Shown: positions 18,112 through 27,541, numbered from the stretch's first letter. The stretch is DNA of 64,000 nt from Myxococcales bacterium (GCA_020633335.1 JACKDU010000005.1:124001-188000); one strand, 5' to 3'. Translations and numbers: made by a program. The notes: generated by a model not told the origin, from the letters alone.

Positions 18112-21100
18112 ATGGCGGACGACGGCAAGCAGGGCCTGGGCGCGAGTTTTGGCGCCGCTCGTGCGTTGCCGGCGAAGATCGAGGTTCAACAGGTCAAAGC
18201 CTCGGTGCGCGCCCGGCTTTTCGGGATCAAGGCAGACGCGCCACGTCTCGGTGACTATTCCGTCACAAGACGGATCGGTCGCGGGGGGATGGGCGCGGTC
18301 TATGAGGCGGTCGGCCCGGGCGGTGAGGTGGTCGCGCTCAAGACCCTCCGCGGCTTCTCGCCGGCGATGCTCTACCACCTGAAGCAGGAGTTTCGGGCGC
18401 TCGCGGGGGTTGCACACCCCAACCTCGTCGGCCTCCACAAGCTCTACGTCCGCGGAAAGCAGGCGTTCTTCACGATGGAGCTGGTCGAGGGCGTCGACCT
18501 GATCCGCTATGTCCGAAGGGACCTGGCCGTTGGGACCCTCGATGAGGAGGTGATCGCCAGGCTCCGCGCGGTGCTGCGGCAGATCGTCGACGCGGTCGCG
18601 GCCCTCCACCGCGTCGGCAAGCTCCACCGCGACCTCAAGCCCTCGAACGTCCTGGTCGACGCCGACGGGCGGGCGGTGGTCCTCGACTTCGGCCTGGTCC
18701 GGGACATCGCCGAGGTCTCGGGCCTCACCAGCTCGAACGAGTCCTTCGTCGGTACGCCGGCCTACATGGCCCCGGAGCTCGCCGCCGGCGAGAGCCTGAG
18801 CGAGGTCGGCGACTGGTACGCCGTCGGCGTGATCCTCTTTGAGGCGCTGACCGGCGCACTCCCCTTCACCGGCGGTGGCTTCCAGGTGCTCCTCGAGAAG
18901 TGCCAGGCGCCGGCGCCCGCGGTCGCCTCGCGGGTCGAGGGGGCGCCCGAAGATCTCGCGGCGCTCTGCGCTCGCCTCCTCGAGCGGCGCCCCGAGGCGC
19001 GGGCGGGGCTCGCCGAGCTCCGGGAGATCCTCGGGGTCCCGGCCGGCGGCGCCGCGCCGAACGTCGCTCCGGTCGACGGGCTCCTCGGTCGCAGCGACGA
19101 GCTCGCGCGCCTCGGCGGGGCGCTCGCGCGGGTCGCCGCCGAGGCGCGGCCGCGGGTGGTCGCGCTCTCCGGCGAGTCGGGGATCGGCAAGAGCGCGCTC
19201 CTCCTCCGCTTCGCCGAGCTCGCCCAGCGCGAGTCCGGGGCGATCGTCCTGAGCGGGCGCTGCTACATCTCCGAGTCGGTCCCCTTCCGCGCGCTCGATC
19301 CGGTGATCGACGCGCTCACCCGGGTCCTCCTCGATCTCCCGCCCGACGAGGCCGCGGCCCTCCTCCCCGAGGACTCGGCGCCGATGGCCCGCCTCTTCCC
19401 GGTGCTCGGTCGGGTGAAGGGCCTGGCGGACGCGGCCGAGGGCGAGGTGCTGGTCGGCGAGGCGCCGGCGATCCAGCGGCGGGCCTTCGCGGCGCTCCGA
19501 CGCCTGGTCGCCAACCTCGCGCGGCGGCGGCCGCTGGTGATCGTGATCGACGATCTCCAGTGGGGCGACGACGACAGCGCGCTCCTCCTCCGCGAGCTCC
19601 TCGCGGGCCCGGGCGCGCCGCGGCTCCTCACCGTGCTCGGCGTCCGCAGCGATGATCCGGTCGGCGAGCGCTGCATCGTCGCGCTGCGCGAGGCCGACGG
19701 CGCCCCGGCGCTCGAGCGCATGCGCCTCGGCCCGCTCGCCGACGACGACGCGAGGACCCTGGTCCGCGGGCTCGTCGGCGGCGACGTCGACGACGCGCGG
19801 GTCGACGCGATCGTCCGCGAGGCCGCCGGCTCGCCGCTCTTCCTCGTCGAGCTCGCGCGCCTCCTCGACGAGCGCGGGCGGACCTGCCGCGGCGGCGGGA
19901 TCGAGGACGTGATCCGGGCGCGCCTGCGGGGCCTCCCCTCGCTCGCGCTCCGCCTCCTCGAGGTGCTGGCGGTCGCCAGCCGGCCGCTGGCGCCGACCGT
20001 GGCGATCGAGGCGGCCGAGGCCGGCTCCGCCGCGCGCTCGCTCCTGCCGGCGCTGCGGGCCAACAACCTGGTGCGTGAGGTCGCCGGCGAGGTCGTCGAG
20101 CTCGAGCTCCTCCACGATCGGATCCGCGAGGAGATCCTCGCCTCGCTCAGCGCCGGCCAGCGCCAGGAGCTCCACCGCAACCTCGCGGTCGCCCTCACCA
20201 AGGCCGGCGGCGGGCCCGAGCTCCTCGCGCTCCACTACCGCCTGGCGGGGCTCCACGTCGAGGCGCTCCAGCACACGCTCGCGGCCGGCGAGGAGGCGAT
20301 GGCCGCCCTCGCGTTCCGGCGGGCGGCTGGCTTCTTCACCGCGGCCCTCGAGCTCACCGAGGCCGCCGCGACCCGGCGGGCGATCCACTCGCGCCTCGCC
20401 GAGGCGCTCGTCGATCTCGGGTGCGGGGCCGAGGCCGCCGAGCACTACTTCGCGGCCGCCGAAGGGGCTGACGCGCCCGAGTCGCTCGCGCTCCGGCGCT
20501 CGGCGGCGCTGATGCTCCTCCGCTCCGGGGTCGCCGGCCGCGGGATCGCAACGCTGCGCGAGGTCCTCGCCGATGTCGGTGAGCCCTGGCCGAGCGAGGG
20601 CAAGCTCGCCCTCGTGACCCTGACGGCCGAGCGCATGCGGAACCGGATCCGGGGCATCCGCTACCGCCTGCGGCCACCCGAGGCGATCTCGCGGTCGACC
20701 CTCGATCACCTCGACGCGCTGGCGGCCGCCCGCGAGGGGCTCTCGTCGATCCACCCGGTCCTCGGGATGATCTTCCAGGGTCGCTTCCTGCGGCTGGCGA
20801 TGGCGAGCGGCGAGCCCAACCGCCTGGTCGAGGCGCTCGCCGGCGAGGCGGCCTTCATCGCCCACCTCGGCGGCGGCGAGCGGGTCTCGCGCTACCTCGA
20901 CGAGGCCCGCGCGCTCCTCGCCCGCTGCGACGACCCGCGGGCCGAGGAGTCGTGGGAGCTCTGCTCGGGCGTCGTCGCCTTCAGCCGCGGCCGCTGGCGG
21001 GCCTGCTTCGAGCACATGGACGCGGTGCGGCGCCTCGGGCTCCGTCACCAGGGGTCGCGCTACATCGCGACGATGCGGGCGCACTTCGAGCTCAACGCGC

Positions 21101-21831
21101 TCTTCTTCCTCGGCGAGCTCCGCCTCCTCCGCGAGCGGCGGCCGCTCTACCTCCAGCAGGTCGACGAGGCCGGCGATCTCTGCGGGTCGACGACCCTGCG
21201 CGCGGGCCTCCAGAGCTTCGCGCTCCTCGCCGACGACGCCTGGCAGGAGGCGCGCGACGAGCTCAGCGCCGCGGTCCAGCGCTGGCCGGGGCAGCACTTC
21301 GTCGTCCAGCGGGCGTGGGCCTACCTCGGCCAGCGCGCGGTCGATCTCTACGCCGATCCGCCCGCCCACGCGTGGGCGCAGCACGAGCGCGAGTGGCCCT
21401 TCTACCGCCGCAACGTCGTCTTCGCCGGGCCCTACCTCCGGATCATGGGGCGCCTGTGGCGGGCCAACACCGCCCTCGCGGCGGCGGCCGCCGGCCAGCG
21501 CCGCCTCCTCGACGAGGTCGCCGACGAGCTCCGCCACATCGCCGGCGAGCGGGCGCCCTGGGCGAGGCCGCTGGTCGCCCTCCTCCGCGGCGGGCTGAGC
21601 TCGGTGGTCGGCGAGGGGTCGCGGGTCGCGGGGGCCTACAGCGAGGCGGCGCTCGGCTTCGATGAGCATGCGATGCCGCTCTGGGCGGCGGCGGCCCGCT
21701 GGCGCCTCGGCCAGCACCTCGGGGGCGAGCGCGGGCGCGCGCTGGTCGCGGCCGCTCGCCAGCGCTTCATCGAGCAGGGCGTGGTCGCGCCGGCGCGGCT
21801 GATGGCCACGCTGGCCCCGGGTGTGCGATAA
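18112..21831 (+). CDS. PknK-like Ser/Thr kinase fused to AAA-type ATPase and helical repeats
   Basis: A 1239-residue signalling protein. Residues about 48-310 are a Hanks-type kinase: glycine loop GRGGMG (56-61), Lys77, catalytic loop HRDLKPSN (His172, Asp174), DFG near 192, and GTPAYMAPE. A second module starts at LLGRSDELARL near 324, with Walker A GESGIGKSALL near 354 and Walker B LVIVIDDLQWGDDDS near 476: a STAND-type ATPase as in MalT or PknK. From about 640 to the end the chain is Ala/Leu-rich helical repeat, probably TPR-like, for ligand or partner binding. No membrane segment is visible. Known relatives integrate signals into transcription control. It stands head to head with an ECF sigma gene. 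Confidence 0.92.
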   Translation: MADDGKQGLGASFGAARALPAKIEVQQVKASVRARLFGIKADAPRLGDYSVTRRIGRGGMGAVYEAVGPGGEVVALKTLRGFSPAMLYHLKQEFRALAGVAHPNLVGLHKLYVRGKQAFFTMELVEGVDLIRYVRRDLAVGTLDEEVIARLRAVLRQIVDAVAALHRVGKLHRDLKPSNVLVDADGRAVVLDFGLVRDIAEVSGLTSSNESFVGTPAYMAPELAAGESLSEVGDWYAVGVILFEALTGALPFTGGGFQVLLEKCQAPAPAVASRVEGAPEDLAALCARLLERRPEARAGLAELREILGVPAGGAAPNVAPVDGLLGRSDELARLGGALARVAAEARPRVVALSGESGIGKSALLLRFAELAQRESGAIVLSGRCYISESVPFRALDPVIDALTRVLLDLPPDEAAALLPEDSAPMARLFPVLGRVKGLADAAEGEVLVGEAPAIQRRAFAALRRLVANLARRRPLVIVIDDLQWGDDDSALLLRELLAGPGAPRLLTVLGVRSDDPVGERCIVALREADGAPALERMRLGPLADDDARTLVRGLVGGDVDDARVDAIVREAAGSPLFLVELARLLDERGRTCRGGGIEDVIRARLRGLPSLALRLLEVLAVASRPLAPTVAIEAAEAGSAARSLLPALRANNLVREVAGEVVELELLHDRIREEILASLSAGQRQELHRNLAVALTKAGGGPELLALHYRLAGLHVEALQHTLAAGEEAMAALAFRRAAGFFTAALELTEAAATRRAIHSRLAEALVDLGCGAEAAEHYFAAAEGADAPESLALRRSAALMLLRSGVAGRGIATLREVLADVGEPWPSEGKLALVTLTAERMRNRIRGIRYRLRPPEAISRSTLDHLDALAAAREGLSSIHPVLGMIFQGRFLRLAMASGEPNRLVEALAGEAAFIAHLGGGERVSRYLDEARALLARCDDPRAEESWELCSGVVAFSRGRWRACFEHMDAVRRLGLRHQGSRYIATMRAHFELNALFFLGELRLLRERRPLYLQQVDEAGDLCGSTTLRAGLQSFALLADDAWQEARDELSAAVQRWPGQHFVVQRAWAYLGQRAVDLYADPPAHAWAQHEREWPFYRRNVVFAGPYLRIMGRLWRANTALAAAAAGQRRLLDEVADELRHIAGERAPWARPLVALLRGGLSSVVGEGSRVAGAYSEAALGFDEHAMPLWAAAARWRLGQHLGGERGRALVAAARQRFIEQGVVAPARLMATLAPGVR

Positions 21832-21838
21832 GCGGCCG

Positions 21839-22270
21839 ATGCTGCCGGCGATCACGCTCCCCGAGCACGGGATCCGCGTCGCCGCGGCGGCGATGCGCTG
21901 GCGGGCGATCCGGGCCTCCGGACCCGGCGGGCAGAACGTCAACAAGGTCGCGTCGAAGGTCGAGCTCCGGGTCGACCTGGCGGCGATCGAGGGGCTCGAT
22001 CTGGCGGCGCTCGCCCGCCTCCGGCGGCTCGCCGCGCGCTTCATCACCGGCGAGGACGAGCTGGTGCTGACGAGCATGCGGACCCGCGATCAGGCCCGAA
22101 ACCTCGCGGACGCCCACGGCAAGCTGATCGCCCTCCTGGTCCGCGCCGCCGAGGCCCCGCGCCCGCGGCGGGCGACCCGACCGACTCGGGCGTCCCAGAC
22201 CCGGCGGGTCGCCGAGAAGCGGCGGGCTGGTGATCGCAAGCGCGAGCGCCGGAGCCGGGGCGACGAGTAG
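21839..22270 (+). CDS. arfB: Peptidyl-tRNA hydrolase ArfB (ribosome rescue)
   Basis: A 143-residue release-factor-like protein that hydrolyses peptidyl-tRNA on stalled ribosomes lacking a stop codon. The catalytic GGQ lies in SGPGGQNVNKVASKVEL near residue 33, and the C-terminal 45 residues are very basic (RRATRPTRASQTRRVAEKRR), the tail that enters the empty mRNA channel. ATG 21839 gives MLPAITLPEHGIRV, the usual ArfB start; GTG 21821 is an in-frame alternative overlapping the kinase gene. Spacing of 7 bp to the kinase stop suggests co-transcription. No RF2-like stop-codon reading domain is present, which separates it from prfA/prfB. Confidence 0.92.
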   Translation: MLPAITLPEHGIRVAAAAMRWRAIRASGPGGQNVNKVASKVELRVDLAAIEGLDLAALARLRRLAARFITGEDELVLTSMRTRDQARNLADAHGKLIALLVRAAEAPRPRRATRPTRASQTRRVAEKRRAGDRKRERRSRGDE

Positions 22271-22277
22271 ATCGATC

Positions 22278-22291
22278 TGTCTTTAGGGGCA
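22278..22291. repeat. Palindromic motif copy 1 (TGTCT-TTAG-GGGCA)
   Basis: One member of the TGTCY-N4-RGRCA family described under findings, with one mismatch in the right arm and followed by GGT. It lies 8 bp past the arfB stop, in the 210-bp spacer between converging genes, so it could act as a weak bidirectional terminator. Confidence 0.45.
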
Positions 22292-22480
22292 GGTTGCTTG
22301 AGGGGATCCATCGAGCGCTCGCGTCGCCCTCGGAGTTCGCTTGTTCGAGGCCGCGGACGACGCGCTCGCGTCACTGCTCGCGTCGCTGCGACGATCTGTC
22401 CTCGGGTCTAGGTAGCGTGTCGCGCGAGGCCGCCGCGCTCCGTCGCCGCTCGCGTAGCCGCCTCGCGTCCAGGGATCGGC

Positions 22481-23260
22481 CTAGGCCGTCTCGCCGCCGT
22501 CGATCGCCAGCGCCTGCCCGTTGATCGCCGCCCCGTCGGCGGAGACCAGGAAGCGGACCAGGGCCGCGACTTCGCCGGGGTCGAGGAGGCGGCCGAGGGG
22601 CGAGAAGCGGGCGAGCGCGTCGCGGGCGTCGGTCTCGGAGCGCCCGGTCTTCGCCTGGATGTTCGCGATCGCGTCGCTGGCGATGTCGGTCTCGGTGAAG
22701 CCCGGGCAGACCGCGTTGACGGTGACGCCCTTGCTCGCGACCTCGACCGCGAGGGCGCGCGTGAAGCCGACGACGCCGGCCTTGCTCGCCGAGTAGGCGG
22801 CCGTGTAGGCGTAGCCCTTGAGCGCGGCGGTCGAGGCGACGCTCACCACCCGACCCCAGCCGGCGCGGGCCATCACCGGCACCAGCGCCCGGGCGAGGAC
22901 GAAGGGGGCGCGGAGGTTGATCGCCATCAGGCGCTCCAGGAGCGCGTCGTCGGTGCGCCCGAGCGGCGCCGAGGCGGCGATCCCCGCGTTGTTGACGAGG
23001 ACCTGGATCGGCCGTCCAGCGGCCTCTGCGTGGCCCTGGAGGCGGGTGACGAGATCGTCCAGGGCCGCCGGGTCGGCGAGATCGGCGGCCTCGCAGGCGA
23101 GCGGCGGGCGCCCGAGGTGCTCGGCCGCCCGCGCGAGGGCCTCGCGATCGCGGGCGACGAGGATCAGGTCGTGCTCCTCCGCGAGGGCGCGGGCGATCGC
23201 CAGGCCGATCCCGCGGCTGGCTCCGGTGATCACGGCGAGGGGGCGCGTCGGGGCGGTCAT
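22481..23260 (-). CDS. Short-chain dehydrogenase/reductase
   Basis: A 259-residue classical SDR. The nucleotide-binding motif GASRGIG is at residues 13-19, NNAGIAA follows mid-chain, and the active site is Ser in SVASTAAL with the Tyr-Lys pair in AYSASKAGVVG. The C-terminus GQALAIDGGETA is typical of 3-oxoacyl-ACP or acetoacetyl-CoA reductase types. Residues after the N-terminal strand (LVARDREALARAAEHL) carry Arg where NADPH users do, so NADPH is likelier than NADH. The substrate cannot be told. The next gene on the same strand (23397-26426) lies upstream by 136 bp, a spacer with short GCGTCCGC-like repeats, so a shared operon is uncertain. Confidence 0.9.
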   Translation of the reverse strand: MTAPTRPLAVITGASRGIGLAIARALAEEHDLILVARDREALARAAEHLGRPPLACEAADLADPAALDDLVTRLQGHAEAAGRPIQVLVNNAGIAASAPLGRTDDALLERLMAINLRAPFVLARALVPVMARAGWGRVVSVASTAALKGYAYTAAYSASKAGVVGFTRALAVEVASKGVTVNAVCPGFTETDIASDAIANIQAKTGRSETDARDALARFSPLGRLLDPGEVAALVRFLVSADGAAINGQALAIDGGETA

Positions 23261-23396
23261 CGCCGCGAAGATAGCGCGTCGGCCGGCGTTGGTGGTCGCG
23301 TCCAGGTCGCATGCGGTTCGCGTCCGCTTCGCGTCTGCGTCCGCTTTCGCGTCCGGGCGGCGAGGTGGCGAGGTGGCGAGGCGAGGGGGGGGACGC

Positions 23397-26300
23397 TCAG
23401 GGCGTCGCGGTCGCGTCGAGGTGGGGCTCCGCGATCACCGCGTCGCCGAAGAACGCGAGATCACGGAGGGCCACGGCGGCGCCCGGCGGGCCGACGAGCG
23501 CGACCTCCACGGTGACCGGCGCTTGCCCGGCGACCCAGGGGATCGGCGGCGCCTGCCACGATCCCGGGCGATCGCCCGGGAGCTCGATCGTCGGCAGCGG
23601 CGCGCCGTCGATCGTGATCATCAGGCCGGCGGCGCCCCCCTCGATCTTCGTGAGGTGCGCGATCCAGGCCCCTGGCCCCGGCGGCAGGGCGATCGGCGCG
23701 AAGCGGAGCGGCGCCTCCGGGCGGAGGACGAGCGAGAGCCCGGCGAGCTCCGGCGGCGGCGTGATCTCGGGGCGGAGGCGGGAGAGCGAGCGGCCGCGGA
23801 CCCACGACGCATGCTTCGGCGGGTGGCCGTGGTCGTCCGGCGGATCCCAGGCGCGGGCGAGGGGCGGGACCCCGTCGGCGGGCCGCGGCGGCGGCAGGAG
23901 GCGGAGCTCGGTGAGCGCCCCGTGGGGGCAGGCAGCGCCCGCGAGCGGCTCGGCGGCGCCGCGGAGCGTGAGGCGGCGGGGCGGGGCGGCGACCACGAAG
24001 GGCCCGAGGGTGTCGCGCTCGCGGGCCTGCGGCGGCGGCGCGAGATCGAGGGCGCGCTCGTCGAGGGCGGCCGTCCAGCGCGGCGTCTGGGCGCCCGCGC
24101 CCGCCTCGCCGACGAGGACGATCGCCGCGCCCGGGGCGAGGGGCGGGAGCTCGATCGTCAGGTCTTCGTCGGCGCGCAGACAGAGATGTCCCTCATTCCA
24201 TGTCTCTCCAGACATGGACAAAGAGACGCCTGACTTCGGATCGCCGAGGCCGCCCGCGTCGGCCCGGAGCCGCTGGACCCGGGCGCGCGCCTCGGGATCG
24301 ACCTCGACCGCGAAGAGCCCGAGGCGGAGCGCCGAGCGGGTGCCGGCCGTCGGCAGGGCGTCGAGCTTCGGGGTCAGGCGGTCGCTGTAGAGCTCGTAGA
24401 GGCCGATCGGCCGCGCCCGGAAGGGGGGCGGGAGGGCGTCGTCGATCGACGCGAGGATCACCCCGTCGGCCCGGGTGTAGGCGTGGCTGGCCTCGCCGAT
24501 GAGGAGGAAGAGCGGCGGCGGGGCCTCGCCGCGGGCCGCGGGCCCGTCGAGGAGGAGCTCGTGGAGGGCGGCGTAGGTCGTCTCCGCGGAGCGGTAGGGG
24601 ACCACCGCGATCCCGTGGGCGAGGACCAGGGCGCCGCCGACCTGGTTGAAGGTGTGGGCGCTGTGCCAGCCCTCGCCGCCGGCGACGACGATCGCCCCGG
24701 GCGGCAGCGCCTCGGCGACCGCGTCGACCAGGCGCTCGGTGCCGGCGTGCTCGGCCAGGCGGATCTCCGGCGTATGAACCAAGGGCCAGGCGATCGCGGC
24801 GACGAGCGCGAGCGCGGCCGCGCCGGCGAGCCGCGGCCGCCGCTCGCGGAGCCCGGCGAGCCCGTGGAGGGCGAGGAGGAGCGCCGCCGGCAGGAGCTCG
24901 GGGACGAGGTAGCGGCCGAAGTAGAAGAGCCCGGATTGCGGGAGGTTGCGCTGGGCGTAGAGCAGGAGCGCCGAGACCGGGAGGCTGGCGATCGCCAGCG
25001 CCCAGGCGCTCGTCGGCGTCGGCGGCCGCCGGACCAGGCGGACCAGGCCGAGGCCGGCGATCGCCAGGAGGACCGCGCCGAGGCCCGCGGGCGCGTGGTC
25101 GAGGCGGCTGAAGGGGCGCTCGGGGTGGAGGCCGCCGAGCGCGAGCCAGGCGATGATCGCCACGCCGGCGAGGGCGGCGAGCGCCCGCGGGAGGCGGCGA
25201 CGGAGGGCGGCGAGGCGGGCGTCGGCGAGGCGGCCGACGAGCCCGCGATCGATCGCCCACCAGAGGATCGCGCCGCCGATCCCGAGGGCCGAGAGCGTCG
25301 CCGGCCGCACCGGGAAGAGGCGCCCGAGCTGACGACCGAGCTCGTCGAAGAGGTAGGGGAAGACGGTGAAGGCGTGGAGGAGGAGGCTGCTGAGGAGGAG
25401 GCCGAGGTAGAGCGCCGGAGCCCGATCGCGGCGCTCACCCGACCCGCGGAGCCAGAGGATCGCCAGGAGGAGCGGCGCCCCCAGCCAGGCGTTGCCGCGG
25501 ATCCAAGCGAGCGCGCCGAGGAAGAGGGCGGCGAGCGCCGGCCGCGGGCGCGCGCCGACGACGACGAGGAGGGCGGCGATCCCGAGGAGGAGCGCGAGCG
25601 GCTCGGTGAGCGGCGTCCGCCCGACCCAGATCGCCAGGGGGTGGACGGCGAGGAGGGTGGCGGCGAGGGGCGGCGCCCAGCCCCAGGCGGGCCAGAGGCG
25701 GCGGGCGAGGGCGGCGATCCCGAGGAGGGCGAGGGCCGCGTAGAGGTAGAGGACCCCGGCGAACGCCCGCGGCCCGGCGAGGGCGCCGAAGGCCGCGAGG
25801 AGCGACGGGTGCATGTGCAAGAACTGGGGGACGACCGCGCCGCTCGATCGCTCACGGAGGTAGAGCCCCGGGCGGTAGGCGCCCTCGTAGACCCCGCGCC
25901 GCCAGGGATCGCCGTCGGTCGGGTAGAGGCCGACGAGGTCGCCGGGACCGGGCCGCGGGGCCGCCGCGCCGGCGGCGGCGAGGACGGGATCTCGGAGATC
26001 GTGCTCGCCGCGCGCGAGGAGGTGGCGGGCGCGGAGCACGTAGGTGCCCTGGTCGCGGCCCGCGAGCTCCGCGCTGTGAAGCGGCGCGCGCAGGGCGAGG
26101 CCGCCGCCGAGGGCGAGGGCGAGGGCGAGGGCGGCGCGTTTGGGGAGGGCGGCGCTCCCCGGCGGCGCGGCCTCGGTCGTCGCCGTCGCGCGCCGCCGCC
26201 AGGGCCAGAGGAGGGCGGCCGTGAGGACGCCGGCGAGGGCGAGCGAGGCGTGGTCGAAGCGACCGACGACGCCGAGGAGCGAGGTGATGAGCCCGGCGAT

Positions 26301-26426
26301 CGTCAGGGTGAGCGCGCCCGTGATCACCGCGGCGTCGATGCGCGGAGCGCTCGGCTCGGCGCGGCGCCACCGTCGCGCGACGGCGATGACGACGGCGAGC
26401 CAGGCGAGGAGGACGAGCGCGGGCAC
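23397..26426 (-). CDS. Large GT-C-like polytopic membrane protein
   Basis: A 1009-residue protein. The first ~620 residues hold many hydrophobic helices (from MPALVLLAWLAVVIAVARRW on), and the first large loop has GRDQGTY (residues 123-129) and YRPGLYLRE, like the catalytic loop of GT-C glycosyltransferases of the GT39/DUF2029 kind. The C-terminal ~400 residues are soluble, with proline- and charge-rich strands, and probably sit in the periplasm as a carbohydrate-binding or scaffold part. It likely transfers a sugar from a lipid-linked donor at the inner membrane. Which sugar or acceptor is unknown. The gene is single, divergent from ilvE by about 200 bp. Codon use matches the neighbours, apart from the low-GC hairpin near 24200. 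Confidence 0.7.
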   Translation of the reverse strand: MPALVLLAWLAVVIAVARRWRRAEPSAPRIDAAVITGALTLTIAGLITSLLGVVGRFDHASLALAGVLTAALLWPWRRRATATTEAAPPGSAALPKRAALALALALGGGLALRAPLHSAELAGRDQGTYVLRARHLLARGEHDLRDPVLAAAGAAAPRPGPGDLVGLYPTDGDPWRRGVYEGAYRPGLYLRERSSGAVVPQFLHMHPSLLAAFGALAGPRAFAGVLYLYAALALLGIAALARRLWPAWGWAPPLAATLLAVHPLAIWVGRTPLTEPLALLLGIAALLVVVGARPRPALAALFLGALAWIRGNAWLGAPLLLAILWLRGSGERRDRAPALYLGLLLSSLLLHAFTVFPYLFDELGRQLGRLFPVRPATLSALGIGGAILWWAIDRGLVGRLADARLAALRRRLPRALAALAGVAIIAWLALGGLHPERPFSRLDHAPAGLGAVLLAIAGLGLVRLVRRPPTPTSAWALAIASLPVSALLLYAQRNLPQSGLFYFGRYLVPELLPAALLLALHGLAGLRERRPRLAGAAALALVAAIAWPLVHTPEIRLAEHAGTERLVDAVAEALPPGAIVVAGGEGWHSAHTFNQVGGALVLAHGIAVVPYRSAETTYAALHELLLDGPAARGEAPPPLFLLIGEASHAYTRADGVILASIDDALPPPFRARPIGLYELYSDRLTPKLDALPTAGTRSALRLGLFAVEVDPEARARVQRLRADAGGLGDPKSGVSLSMSGETWNEGHLCLRADEDLTIELPPLAPGAAIVLVGEAGAGAQTPRWTAALDERALDLAPPPQARERDTLGPFVVAAPPRRLTLRGAAEPLAGAACPHGALTELRLLPPPRPADGVPPLARAWDPPDDHGHPPKHASWVRGRSLSRLRPEITPPPELAGLSLVLRPEAPLRFAPIALPPGPGAWIAHLTKIEGGAAGLMITIDGAPLPTIELPGDRPGSWQAPPIPWVAGQAPVTVEVALVGPPGAAVALRDLAFFGDAVIAEPHLDATATP
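24187..24220. repeat. Nested palindrome inside the GT-C-like gene
   Basis: An inner CCATGTCT-CTCC-AGACATGG hairpin (24198-24217, 8-bp arms) contains the TGTCY-N4-RGRCA motif, and an outer TGTCC (24187-24191) pairs with GGACA (24216-24220). It is clearly less GC-rich than its surroundings and falls in a coding region without breaking the frame. Confidence 0.5.
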
Positions 26427-26632
26427 GGCGAGAGGATAGGCGAGGGCGCGCGCCTTGAGAGCGCGGACGCGCCGCGTGCTCGCGCGTCGACGCGGCGCCG
26501 AGGACCTCCGCGAGCCGTGAGGAGGCTCTCGCCCAGAAATCCAGAATTCGGGCGCGAAGGGCCCTGCACACCCCCGAACTCCGATTGTCGGGGTGGCAGA
26601 TCGTCGGTCGACTCTGGCATCCTCGCCCCGCC

Positions 26633-27541
26633 ATGGTCACGTACTTCAACGGCGACTTCGTGGATGATGACGACGCGCGGATCAGCGTCCGCTCCCGCGG
26701 CCTGAACTACGGCCTCGGGTGCTTCGGAGGCGTCCGCGGCTACCTCGCCGACGACGAGCGGCAGGTCTATGTCTACCGCCTCGCCGATCACGTGACCCGC
26801 CTCCAGCGCTCGGCCAAGGTGCTCTTCATGCGCCTGCCGGGGGACCACGCCGAGGTCTCGTCGATCCTCGTCGAGCTCCTCCAGCGCAACGACGTCCACT
26901 ACGACGTCTATATCCGGCCGCTCCTCTTCTCGAACTCCAACCGCCTGGCGCCGCTCCTCCGCGAGGAGGACTCCTGCTTCACGGCCTTCTGCATGCCGCT
27001 GCGGCGCTACCTCGACAAGGACAGCATCGACGTCTGCGTGTCGTCGTGGCGGCGGGTCTCCGACAACGCGATCCCGGCGCGGACCAAGCCGACCGGGCTC
27101 TACCTCAACTCCGCGCTCGCCCGCCGCGAGGCCCACGACAACGGCTTCGACGAGGCGATCTTCCTGACCGAGCGCGGTCAGGTCTCGGAGGGGAGCGCCG
27201 AGCACGTCTTCATCGTCCGCCGCGGGGTCCTCTACAGCCCGCCGAGCACCGAGGACAACCTCGACGGGATCACCCGGCGCTCGCTGATCTCGCTGATCAC
27301 CGAGGATCTCGGGCTCCCCTTCGTCGAGCGATCGATCGGCCGCTCCGAGCTCTACACCTCCGACGAGATGTTCCTCTGCGGGACCGGGGCCGAGATCACG
27401 CCGGTCCGCTCGGTCGACCGCCGCCTGGTCGGCGAAGGCGAGATCGGGCCGATCACCAAGCGCCTGCAGACCTACTTCGGCGACGTCGTCCGCGGTCGGG
27501 TCGAGCGTCGCCGGGAGTGGTTGACGCCCGTCTGGACCTAG
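26633..27541 (+). CDS. ilvE: Branched-chain amino acid aminotransferase (class IV)
   Basis: PLP enzyme catalysing the last step of leucine, isoleucine and valine synthesis with glutamate. From ATG 26633 it has 302 residues, normal for IlvE. The Schiff-base lysine is Lys152 in RTKPTGLYLNSALARREA, which lines up with Lys159 of the E. coli enzyme, and EGSAEHVFIVRRGVLYSPP plus DNLDGITRRSLISL and CGTGAEITPVRSVD are class IV signatures. The start NGDFVDDDDARISVRSRGLNYG is typical. D-amino acid transaminase or ADC lyase are less likely given the motif order. The gene is alone; the 200-bp upstream spacer has a hairpin (26547-26578) but no leader-peptide attenuator that I could recognise. Confidence 0.92.
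   Translation: MVTYFNGDFVDDDDARISVRSRGLNYGLGCFGGVRGYLADDERQVYVYRLADHVTRLQRSAKVLFMRLPGDHAEVSSILVELLQRNDVHYDVYIRPLLFSNSNRLAPLLREEDSCFTAFCMPLRRYLDKDSIDVCVSSWRRVSDNAIPARTKPTGLYLNSALARREAHDNGFDEAIFLTERGQVSEGSAEHVFIVRRGVLYSPPSTEDNLDGITRRSLISLITEDLGLPFVERSIGRSELYTSDEMFLCGTGAEITPVRSVDRRLVGEGEIGPITKRLQTYFGDVVRGRVERRREWLTPVWT

Noticed and set aside
17953..22077. A minus-strand open frame of about 1375 codons, opposite the PknK-like kinase and continuous with the ECF sigma gene
   Set aside because: It mirrors the codon bias of the plus-strand kinase, is rich in Arg/Glu/Gly/Asp without domain patterns, and only its last 225 codons (17275-17952) make a real protein.
23290..23395. Short GCGTCCGC and GGCGAGGTGGCGAGG repeats before the SDR gene
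   Set aside because: Simple-sequence repetition of 6-9 bp; no symmetric or conserved element that supports a function.
26579..26632. Leader-peptide attenuator before ilvE
   Set aside because: No short frame with several Leu/Ile/Val codons followed by alternative hairpins could be read.
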